Shown piece by piece: positions 20,702 to 29,426 of a DNA stretch of 64,000 nucleotides (position 1 is the first letter of the stretch; each line of letters begins with the position of its first letter). Source of the DNA: Moraxellaceae bacterium (lineage in GTDB: Bacteria > Pseudomonadota > Gammaproteobacteria > Pseudomonadales > Moraxellaceae). Made by a program: the position numbers and the translations under genes. Location of the stretch: positions 1 to 64,000 of the forward strand of contig JANYEL010000051.1 in assembly GCA_025363155.1 (NCBI GenBank), written 5' to 3'. The notes beneath the pieces are model-generated. The model made no database searches. It was given only the letters and a program-made list of their open reading frames with translations, and had not been told where the DNA came from.

Positions 20702-21631
20702 ATGGTTTGGTTAATTATTCTTGGTTATTTCTCACTGATTGTGGGCGCAGGTGTTTTACTGCTTTCCGCAAAAGCGAGGGATAGCATGTATGTATTACCT
20801 CGTGTCCTAAGCCACCGCGTAAGAGTGGTCGCACGTCGATTGCTGATGGTGATTCCGACACCTTATGCCAAGCAAAAAAAGAAAGGGAATCATCATCAAA
20901 TATGGGTGTTTTTGGCGGGTTTGGTGTTGTTGATTGCGCCTGTCGTTTGGGCTGCAACACGGGAACCATCAATTCCGCCAATGGATTACGAATCGTTTAG
21001 AGATACCGATCCACAAGTGTATTCATTGCTTGAAGGCGAGATGTTAGTCCCGCCACCAGAAGTTGCCACAGATCTGATTGTTGAGGCGGAAAAGATCGCG
21101 CGTAGTGCAGAGACGATGATTCCCAATGGTGATGGCAATGGTGCCGGCAATGTTGTTCCTGCGGAAAGTTGGATGTTGCAAACCGCTGATCGTAAGTGGA
21201 GTCGAATGAATCCACGGTATGTGCAGCGCTTGCTTTTGGTCTTTAAGTTAATGAAACAACGTTATGGCTACGATATGGTTTTGCTGGAAGGATATCGAAG
21301 TCCTGAGCGACAAAATAAATTGGCTGGTATGGGTGTCAATGTCACACACGCGACAGGTTTTCGGAGTTATCACCAGTTCGGTCTGGCGGGAGATGTGGCG
21401 TTTTTACGCGATGGAAAAGTCGTCATTACTGAGAAAGATCCTTGGGCGATGCAGGGTTATCAGTATTACGGTGAAGTTGCTGAATCGGTTGGATTAACGT
21501 GGGGTGGGCGCTGGAAGATGATGGATTTTGGGCATACCGAGTTTCGGATGCACGGGGTGTTGGGCAATGCGGAACTTGCTCAGAAGTTGACATCAGAAAC
21601 AGCCGATTTAGGCGCACCGATATATGAATAA
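20702..21631 (+). CDS. tagX: T6SS-associated M15 (VanY-like) peptidoglycan peptidase TagX
   Basis: MVLLEGYRSPERQNKLAGMG...SYHQFGLAGDVAF...GGRWKMMDFGHTEF zinc-peptidase signature; N-terminal TMs; Acinetobacter-type T6SS position. Confidence 0.85.
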   Translation: MVWLIILGYFSLIVGAGVLLLSAKARDSMYVLPRVLSHRVRVVARRLLMVIPTPYAKQKKKGNHHQIWVFLAGLVLLIAPVVWAATREPSIPPMDYESFRDTDPQVYSLLEGEMLVPPPEVATDLIVEAEKIARSAETMIPNGDGNGAGNVVPAESWMLQTADRKWSRMNPRYVQRLLLVFKLMKQRYGYDMVLLEGYRSPERQNKLAGMGVNVTHATGFRSYHQFGLAGDVAFLRDGKVVITEKDPWAMQGYQYYGEVAESVGLTWGGRWKMMDFGHTEFRMHGVLGNAELAQKLTSETADLGAPIYE

Positions 21632-21675
21632 GGTGATTTTTTGAATGAGTTAATCATTCCGTTTTTTGAGGTGAC

Positions 21676-21951
21676 ATGATAGGTAAACCAATGATAACAG
21701 TGGGTGCAATGACCACTCATGGCGGAACGGTGGTGCAAGGCAGTGCAACATTGACCATCAATGGCGTACCTGTAGCTTGCATGGGTGACAAGGTGACTTG
21801 TCCAATCCCTGGACATGGTGGCACAACTATTATTGTCAGTGGCGATCAAACTTTGGTTATTAATGGCAAAGCGGTTGCAAGGCAAGGTGATAAAACGGCA
21901 TGTGGCGCAGTGCTCATTGCAAATCAGGCTTTAGCTGTCGATAACAATTAA
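21676..21951 (+). CDS. PAAR domain protein
   Basis: MIGKPMITVGAMTTHGGTVVQGSATLTINGVPVACMGDKVTCPIPGHGGTTIIVSGD. Confidence 0.95.
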   Translation: MIGKPMITVGAMTTHGGTVVQGSATLTINGVPVACMGDKVTCPIPGHGGTTIIVSGDQTLVINGKAVARQGDKTACGAVLIANQALAVDNN

Positions 21952-22003
21952 AGTTTGAAATTTTCATAATAATTTTGAAATAAAAACTGATGGAGTGAAT
22001 TGA

Positions 22004-23497
22004 TTGCGTTGGATTTTATTGATCGTTGCTGTATTCGGGGTGTGTGGTGGTGTCGCAGTTGCATATTGGCGTCAAACGGGCGTTGACGTTTCTCCACTGA
22101 TGATGTTGCTGGTTATGATTCTTTTGCCAAGTATGTTGATAGGAAGTGTTTTTGGGTTTTATCAATTCAAAAAATGGCAGAAAAAACGTCGTGAAGCGAT
22201 TGAGACTGCGGCACTCGATGAAGCTAATCAACCTGTTGTTTTGGCAGACGGTCCAGCTGCACCGTGGTTGCATGTCTATGCGATCGCTGTGCAAACCCAG
22301 CTAGGTGATCACGCAGATAAAATTTTAATGAATCTAATGCAATTCAATGTCGCAGAGTGTGATCCAGATTTGCTTCATTTTGATGGAACGCAACTTCTAA
22401 GTCGTCGTATTGATTTGGCCGTTAATTCTGAAATTGATGATGAAGATCAACTATTAGCTAAGGCTCAACTTTCTGCACGCGCGGTAAGGATTCAGGCGAT
22501 TACCCAAAATCTATTTGATCAGCTTGATCAGACATTAGCTGTAATTGCACAAGGGATGAGTGAAACACAAGTCTGGCAACAACCAACCGAGTCTCGTCAG
22601 GCTATTTTACATCCTGCATGGCAAGGGAGAAGTGTAGAAACTTCATTGCCAGATGCATCCGACGTTGAGCAGTGTATATCTTGGCCGACGGTATTAAAAA
22701 TAAATTTTTTACTGCCAGAACATTTGGATGAAGACGAGCAGAAGTATTTACAGCAATGGGCGCATTCACAGATTTTAGCTTACGGTTTTCAGTTAGAGCA
22801 GGTGCAATGGACTAATCAAATTGTCGCTGATTCCGATCAGACGCTTCAGGAAATTGGTCACACGTTGATTGAGCAATCCGTTTCAACTGTGTCTTCAATG
22901 CTAATGATCATCGCAGCGGATTCAGGCATTGATCAAGAATTTATGGATCAAATTCAGCTGGATCACCAACGTCTGATTCCTGCAGAAGCTGGATTTGCTG
23001 TGGTGATGACGAATGAAAATACTGCAATTACGGATTTACCCGTTTTAGCGCGATTGACTACGCCAATCTTATTAACACGGCAAAAACCGATTAACGCAGG
23101 TGGTCGAATTGCTGCAGATGCATTGGCTACGAGCCTTGATGAGTTACGGCGTATTTATAAGGTGACTGATTCTGCATTTGTCCCGGATTTAGGGGTGTTA
23201 ATCAGCGATGCGCACAGCATGCGAAGTTCAAATTTACGAGAACTCACGTTGGCATTGACGCCATTTGCGCTACCGAGTGAGCAAGTGGTTTATGCAGGAT
23301 ATTTGTTAGAAGATACCAATGCTTTGATGTCGGGCTTGGCGTTAACCGTGGCATTGCAACACGCAGAATCATCCACGCAGCATGTGCCTGTGATTTGTAG
23401 TTCAGGCAATTACTTAAGAGGGGCGTGGATTGCAGCCCCTTTTATTCCAGCGCCTGAAAGTGATGAGGTTTCAGCAGAGTCGTTGGCGAATATATAG
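22004..23497 (+). CDS. Hypothetical T6SS-locus membrane protein
   Basis: Two N-terminal TMs then about 430 aa soluble domain; between PAAR and tssM; no family recognised. Confidence 0.6.
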   Translation: MRWILLIVAVFGVCGGVAVAYWRQTGVDVSPLMMLLVMILLPSMLIGSVFGFYQFKKWQKKRREAIETAALDEANQPVVLADGPAAPWLHVYAIAVQTQLGDHADKILMNLMQFNVAECDPDLLHFDGTQLLSRRIDLAVNSEIDDEDQLLAKAQLSARAVRIQAITQNLFDQLDQTLAVIAQGMSETQVWQQPTESRQAILHPAWQGRSVETSLPDASDVEQCISWPTVLKINFLLPEHLDEDEQKYLQQWAHSQILAYGFQLEQVQWTNQIVADSDQTLQEIGHTLIEQSVSTVSSMLMIIAADSGIDQEFMDQIQLDHQRLIPAEAGFAVVMTNENTAITDLPVLARLTTPILLTRQKPINAGGRIAADALATSLDELRRIYKVTDSAFVPDLGVLISDAHSMRSSNLRELTLALTPFALPSEQVVYAGYLLEDTNALMSGLALTVALQHAESSTQHVPVICSSGNYLRGAWIAAPFIPAPESDEVSAESLANI

Positions 23498-23552
23498 ATA
23501 TTAATAATACAACTGCATGATTCTTTAATAATTTAATTTTTTTGAGTTTAAT

Positions 23553-26500
23553 ATGTATTTCAATCGTATTTGGTCGTTTTTTTCTGATCCTCGTGTGATC
23601 GTGACGGTGGGTGGACTGGTTGTCTTAATCTCTTTGCAACGTGTGTTGCCCGCAACAACTTATTATTTAGTGGTGGCCAGTGTTGTGCTTGCCTTGATCG
23701 TTTGGGCATTGATTTGGTGGTATCAGACGCGTCGTTCCGCGCTTGGTGGCAACGAACTTGTAGAATTATTACAAGAAAGTAGTCGGGTAAGACGTTCCAA
23801 TAAAAATCATCAAGATCACGAAGAAACGCAGCAGTTACGCCTACGGATGAATCAAGCGATTCGCACGATTCGTAAATCCAGACTCGGTGATCGGACGGGG
23901 CGTGCGGCACTCTATGAGTTGCCTTGGTACATGATGATTGGTAATCCTGCAGCGGGGAAAAGCTCGGCAATTCAACATTCTGGTTTACGCTTTCCGTTTG
24001 CCGATCAACAAGGCGGCCCAGCGATTCAAGGGATTGGCGGTACGCGTAATTGTGATTGGTTCTTTTCTACTGAAGGTATTTTACTCGATACCGCAGGTCG
24101 TTATGCGGTGCATGAAGAAGATCATAAAGAGTGGCTCGGTTTCTTAGGTTTACTCAAAAAGCATCGTTCACGTGCGCCGATTAATGGCATTATTATCGGA
24201 GTCAGTATTGCGGAATTGACTAGTCATAATCCTGGGCATGTCGTGATGTTGGCAAAGAATCTACGCAGTCGTGTGCAGGATTTAACTGAAAAATTAGAAG
24301 TGTTTGCACCTGTATATATAGTCTTTACCAAGATGGATTTATTGGCTGGCTTTACTGAGTTTTTCTCAGATTATGATCATGAAGATCGTGCGCAGGTTTG
24401 GGGGGCAACGATCCCCTTTAAAGAACAAGATCAAACCGATTCCGTTACGCATTTTGATCAGCAGTTGGATGTGTTGTATGAGGGATTAAAAGACCTCGGT
24501 ACGGCACATTTGGCGATGCGTCATCATCAGACTTTATCACCAAGTATCATGACATTTCCGCTGGAATTTAAAGCCATTCGTCCAGCGCTACGGACATTCA
24601 TTGCAACTTTATTTGAAGATAATCCTTTCCAATTCAAACCTGTATTTCGTGGGTTTTATTTCACCAGTGCATTACAAGAAGGCAAGTTAGATAGCCCCAT
24701 GACAGCCCAAATGCTTGAGCGGTTTGGCTTGAATCCCTCGGCGCAAACAGCGATACCTTTCGCCGCGCCAACCATTCAACATGGCTATTTTTTGAATCAT
24801 TTATTTTCAAAAGTCATTTTGGCGGATCGTCATTTAGTGCGGCAACATGCCAATCGTGATCGTCGTCAGCGTCGTAATATTCTGTTTTTGGTGACCTTAC
24901 TTTCTGCAGGAATTTTGCTAAGCCTGTGGACGTGGTCTTATATGAATAATCAGCAATTGGTACAGCGCGTCGCTGCGGATTTGGCGCAAGTGAAACGGAT
25001 TCAGCAAACTGGACAAGGCGATATGCCGAGTCAACTCAAGTCGCTTGAGATTTTGCAAGATCGCTTGGAACAACTCGATCAATACGATCAAGATCGCCCG
25101 TGGTCTTTGCGTTTTGGTTTATATCAAGGCGAGCAGTTAAAACTCAAATTACGCCAAGAATATTTGTTGGGTATTCAAGAGATTATGCTTAAACCTGTTT
25201 CTGAGAATTTGGAAAAATTCCTCGGAGAGGTCAATGCTAATGGTCGTCAACTTCAGCCAACAGATCAGCCTGTCGCTGCAATGACTGTCAATGCGGCACA
25301 ACAATATAAAGAAGCTTCACCCACCAATGTTGAAGATGCCTATAACGCCCTAAAAGCCTATCTCATGCTTGGCGATCACACGCATATGGATTCAAGTCAT
25401 TTGAATGATCAGATCACTCGATTCTGGCGCACTTGGCTCGATGCCAATCGTGGAAATATGTCTCGCAGCGATATGATTCGTAGTGCTGAACGAATTATTA
25501 GCTACTCCTTGTCGCAATCAACCGTCGCTGATTTTCCTGTGCTGGAAACCAATCTGGCGTTGGTCGATCAGACCCGCGATAACTTACGTCGCGTGGTGAA
25601 GGGGATGCCTGCGCGAGACCGAGTTTATTCTGAAATCAAAATGCGCGCTTCGGCACGCTATCCGACGATTACTGTCGCGCAAGTGGTGGGTGAGCAAAAT
25701 CGAAGCATGATGACGGGGAATTATGTGGTTTCTGGGACGTTTACCAAAGCGGCTTGGGACGGCTATATCAGTAAAGCAATTGATAAAGCAGCAACGGAAA
25801 ATGTGCAAGGTCAGGACTGGGTACTTAATACGGTGCGTAACGATGACCTGACATTAACTGGCAGTCCTGAACAAATTCGTAAAGAGCTGATTGGATTGTA
25901 TAAACGTGATTACATTGTTGAATGGAAAAAATTTATTCAGGTAGTTGATTACACTCCTGCGGCAGATTTTAACCAAGAAGTAATTTTAATGAATAGTTTG
26001 GGCGACCCTGAGTTATCGCCAGTTTCTAGGTTGTTCACCGTCTTGGATCGTGAAACGAGTTGGGATAATCCATCGGCGATGGATGGCGGTATGTCGATTG
26101 CCAAAACTGGATTTTTTGAATGGGTTAAACGATCCGTATTACAACGAACACCGAGTCAAGTTCAGCTCAATGTCGGTTCAAATAGTAACCAAGAAGCCGG
26201 GGCGCCTGTACTAGGCGTTTTGGGCGGTGAATTTGCGCCGATTCATAACCTTGCCAAAATCCGTGATGATAATCAAAAACGATCATTCTTAATGGTTTAT
26301 CTCAATAATCTGGCTCAAATCCGTAGCCGATTAAACAAAATTAAAAGTGCTGGCGACATTGGCCCGAGTTCTTTGGAGATGGTCAAGCAAACCTTAAATG
26401 ATGGCGGCTCAGAGTTGAATGCCACTCAGCAATTGATTGATGAGCAAATGCTTGCAGGCGCAAGCGATCAAATGAAGCAAGCGCTGCGTCCATTGCTGAT

Positions 26501-27512
26501 GAAGCCACTGACGCAGTCTTTCTCGGTACTAATTATTCCTGCGCAAAATGAATTGAATAAGGTTTGGTCGGCACAAGTTTATCAGCCATTCAATGTTGAT
26601 TTAGCACAGAAATATCCATTCACAGCGGGTGCGCGTGTGGAGGCGACAGGTGCCGAAATCGGTCGAATTTTAGGGGAGGCGGGCAGTGTCAGTGCATTTG
26701 TCACCACAAAACTCGATCCACTGGTGACACGTCGTGGTGATCAGTTATCGGCGAAAACTTGGAATGATATTGGGGTTCATTTAGATCCAAAATTCATTGC
26801 TGATTTCCCCCGCTATTTAGCACCCATTGGCGGTGGACCCAGCACAGGTGGCGTTGCAAGTGGCGCAGTTACCCAAGCCGCTGCGCCAAGTAGTTCGACT
26901 AACGCTGCACAAACGACTTTCCAAATCATGCCTTTACCTGTCGCAGGTCTGAGTGAATATTCCATCGAGGTTGATGGCCAGCGCATGCGTTATCGCAATG
27001 GTCTACAAGAGTGGACGAGTTTTGTCTGGCCAAATCCATCTAGTCAACCTGGGGTGAAAATTACAGGAGTTGATTTTGAAGGACGGTTGATTACGATTTT
27101 GGATGTGCCAGGCGCGTATGGTTTAGAGCGCATGATGAGTTCTGCTCAACGTAAAAAACTGCCCGATGGAAGTTTTGAGTTGAAATGGACAAGTTTGCCA
27201 ACATCACAAACGGCAAACGTTCCAACATCGTCCGCCACTGTTAAATTCCGATTAATCAGTGGTGGCAATGCGCCAGCCGCAGCGAACACAAAGGGTTCGG
27301 CTAGTGCCGCACTTGATGCACCAGCTGGTGGAAATGGTCTAAAAGGCTTGCAGCTAGTCTCTGCAATTACGACCAATATTGTAGCGGGCGTTGCGCCTGT
27401 TATCGCGAATGCTGCTGTACCGCAACAAGTCGTGGCTAATCAAACAGCGAGTCAAACAACTCGTCAAGCATTAGCCACTTCATCCACGCCATTGACAGGA
27501 AGTCATCCATGA
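23553..27512 (+). CDS. tssM: T6SS membrane complex protein TssM (IcmF)
   Basis: Walker A GNPAAGKSSAIQHSG, DTAGRY, ExxFTKMDLLAGFTEFF; 1319 aa. Confidence 0.97.
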   Translation: MYFNRIWSFFSDPRVIVTVGGLVVLISLQRVLPATTYYLVVASVVLALIVWALIWWYQTRRSALGGNELVELLQESSRVRRSNKNHQDHEETQQLRLRMNQAIRTIRKSRLGDRTGRAALYELPWYMMIGNPAAGKSSAIQHSGLRFPFADQQGGPAIQGIGGTRNCDWFFSTEGILLDTAGRYAVHEEDHKEWLGFLGLLKKHRSRAPINGIIIGVSIAELTSHNPGHVVMLAKNLRSRVQDLTEKLEVFAPVYIVFTKMDLLAGFTEFFSDYDHEDRAQVWGATIPFKEQDQTDSVTHFDQQLDVLYEGLKDLGTAHLAMRHHQTLSPSIMTFPLEFKAIRPALRTFIATLFEDNPFQFKPVFRGFYFTSALQEGKLDSPMTAQMLERFGLNPSAQTAIPFAAPTIQHGYFLNHLFSKVILADRHLVRQHANRDRRQRRNILFLVTLLSAGILLSLWTWSYMNNQQLVQRVAADLAQVKRIQQTGQGDMPSQLKSLEILQDRLEQLDQYDQDRPWSLRFGLYQGEQLKLKLRQEYLLGIQEIMLKPVSENLEKFLGEVNANGRQLQPTDQPVAAMTVNAAQQYKEASPTNVEDAYNALKAYLMLGDHTHMDSSHLNDQITRFWRTWLDANRGNMSRSDMIRSAERIISYSLSQSTVADFPVLETNLALVDQTRDNLRRVVKGMPARDRVYSEIKMRASARYPTITVAQVVGEQNRSMMTGNYVVSGTFTKAAWDGYISKAIDKAATENVQGQDWVLNTVRNDDLTLTGSPEQIRKELIGLYKRDYIVEWKKFIQVVDYTPAADFNQEVILMNSLGDPELSPVSRLFTVLDRETSWDNPSAMDGGMSIAKTGFFEWVKRSVLQRTPSQVQLNVGSNSNQEAGAPVLGVLGGEFAPIHNLAKIRDDNQKRSFLMVYLNNLAQIRSRLNKIKSAGDIGPSSLEMVKQTLNDGGSELNATQQLIDEQMLAGASDQMKQALRPLLMKPLTQSFSVLIIPAQNELNKVWSAQVYQPFNVDLAQKYPFTAGARVEATGAEIGRILGEAGSVSAFVTTKLDPLVTRRGDQLSAKTWNDIGVHLDPKFIADFPRYLAPIGGGPSTGGVASGAVTQAAAPSSSTNAAQTTFQIMPLPVAGLSEYSIEVDGQRMRYRNGLQEWTSFVWPNPSSQPGVKITGVDFEGRLITILDVPGAYGLERMMSSAQRKKLPDGSFELKWTSLPTSQTANVPTSSATVKFRLISGGNAPAAANTKGSASAALDAPAGGNGLKGLQLVSAITTNIVAGVAPVIANAAVPQQVVANQTASQTTRQALATSSTPLTGSHP

Positions 27513-28480
27513 GTGATTCAGTGACACAAGCCGTACCGTTTTACTTTGGAAAATGTCCTGCACGTGGCGATTTTATTCGGAGTCACGGACATGCTTCGAT
27601 GCTTGATGTGCTCGATCAATGGGTTGCACAAGCATTTGAAGCACAGACAACGCAATCCGATTGGCAAAATTATTATGATCAAATGCCAAATCTCGATTTT
27701 GTATTCTGTAGCACTCGTATGCCGTTAGTGCTGGCGGGGACATTAACCGCGAGCCGAGATACATCCTATCGTCGTTTTCCATTGATTACGGGAATACGCA
27801 TGCAAGTCGCCAAGCCCAGCACATTTATGGGACAAGCGCCTGTTTTGCTGCAATCACTTTGGCAAAGCACGAAAACATTGAATACTGAAACTATTCAAAC
27901 CCACGATGCAACTATCGCCATGCAGTGCTTAACACAGCCATTAGCTGTTGGCGTGGGCGGTGGTCTTGAGTACCAAACGTATCTTATGTATCAAACAGCT
28001 GGGAGTTTTGTGCAGGCGTTAACTCATGCTAAGCATCAGGGTGGTTTTGTCCAAGGTCTGATTGCATTAGGAATGTTGCTTCAGCCAGTGATTCAACAAG
28101 GTGCAGCTAATCTAAATAAAGCCTTAGTTTTACCCTTGCCGAAGGGTGATCAAAGTACCAAAGCAGCAACATTTTGGTTGAGTTTAATTGCTGGTTTTAT
28201 TCAATCTCATGCCATTGAGTTATCCGCTTTAATCTTCCATCGCAACGAACAACCGATTCTTCTTGTCGGTTTCCAAGGTGCGGATTCGACAACCTTAGCG
28301 GGTCTCATGCGAGGTGATTTGAATGGCGAACATTGGGTCAATGTGTTTGATTCGGCATGGATAGATCCATACCTTGAAAATGATGCAGGTTTAGCGCGAC
28401 TAGAGCAGATATTGGGTGATGAGCAAATGCCATTGCTTGATCTGATGCATGTTTTTAAAGAAGTGTTTCTTGCGATCTGA
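27509..28480 (+). CDS. tagF: T6SS-associated protein TagF
   Basis: FYFGKCPARGDFIRSHGHASMLDVLDQWV typical TagF N-terminus; overlaps tssM. Confidence 0.93.
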   Translation: MSDSVTQAVPFYFGKCPARGDFIRSHGHASMLDVLDQWVAQAFEAQTTQSDWQNYYDQMPNLDFVFCSTRMPLVLAGTLTASRDTSYRRFPLITGIRMQVAKPSTFMGQAPVLLQSLWQSTKTLNTETIQTHDATIAMQCLTQPLAVGVGGGLEYQTYLMYQTAGSFVQALTHAKHQGGFVQGLIALGMLLQPVIQQGAANLNKALVLPLPKGDQSTKAATFWLSLIAGFIQSHAIELSALIFHRNEQPILLVGFQGADSTTLAGLMRGDLNGEHWVNVFDSAWIDPYLENDAGLARLEQILGDEQMPLLDLMHVFKEVFLAI

Positions 28481-28547
28481 AAAATATCTACTTATTCATA
28501 AAACTAAAAAAATGAGCATAAGAATTATGTTGTTGATTAAAGAAAAA

Positions 28548-29399
28548 ATGTGGAATAAAAAATCATTTATTTTATTCAAAATCATTGCAATGCGTAGTGT
28601 TTTTTTAAGTGTGGTTCTGGGAGTGTCTTCATTTGCTAACGCTGAATTAGCTTCGACTGCAACATCAATCACACCACCAGTCACTTCAAATCAGCCTGTC
28701 AACCATGCCGTGAATGCACCTGTAGTTGCAAGCGGCACAGTTCCTGATGATGCAACAAAACAAGCATTGTTGGGGCGATTACGCGAACTCTATGGTGATC
28801 GTGTGGTGGATCAATTAAAGGTAGGCAATGTCCGTACGCCACCGCAATGGTCACAAATTCTGATGTCGAGTATTCAACCAAATTTAAAAGATGTCACCCA
28901 AGGACGCCTAGATATTTCTGGGTCAAACATTACGTTACGCGGCAATGTCACCTGTGATGTCACACGCACGCAATTGGAGAAACAACTGGGTCAAGGTTTG
29001 CCAACAGCGTACACCGTCAATAATAAACTCGAAGTTGTTGCGCCAGAACAAGCTGTGGTGGATAAGGCCTTGGCAAATCGAATCGTCGAATTCCAGTCAG
29101 GCAGTGCGGTACTCACGCCAGCAGGTCAAAACATTCTCAATGAAATCGCAGTCGCTTTGAGTAAAGTTGGCGGTCGTTCGGTGCGGATTATTGGGCATAC
29201 CGATGATCAAGGCATTCCCGCGACGAATCTGACGTTGTCATTAGCTCGCGCAAATGCAGTTAAAACCTATCTCACTCAAAAAGGGCTACATGCCGAGTCA
29301 ATGACCACGCAAGGTTTGGGCTCGACCAAACCTCTTGCCGATAACGCAACCGATGACGGACGCCGTCGTAATCGCCGAATTGAATTTGATGTGTTGTAA
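28548..29399 (+). CDS. tagN: OmpA-family peptidoglycan-binding protein, TagN-like
   Basis: C-terminal VEFQSGSAVLTPAGQNILNEIA...IIGHTDDQG...LSLARANAVKTYLTQKG...RRRNRRIEFDVL; preceded by BON-like segment. Start uncertain (ORF opens at 28449). Confidence 0.85.
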   Translation: MWNKKSFILFKIIAMRSVFLSVVLGVSSFANAELASTATSITPPVTSNQPVNHAVNAPVVASGTVPDDATKQALLGRLRELYGDRVVDQLKVGNVRTPPQWSQILMSSIQPNLKDVTQGRLDISGSNITLRGNVTCDVTRTQLEKQLGQGLPTAYTVNNKLEVVAPEQAVVDKALANRIVEFQSGSAVLTPAGQNILNEIAVALSKVGGRSVRIIGHTDDQGIPATNLTLSLARANAVKTYLTQKGLHAESMTTQGLGSTKPLADNATDDGRRRNRRIEFDVL

Positions 29400-29426
29400 A
29401 CAGATAAAATAATTAGAGAAAAATAA

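Noticed and set aside
23560-24147. Antisense and alternate-frame ORFs within tssM
   Set aside because: Overlap the TssM Walker A coding region; low plausibility.
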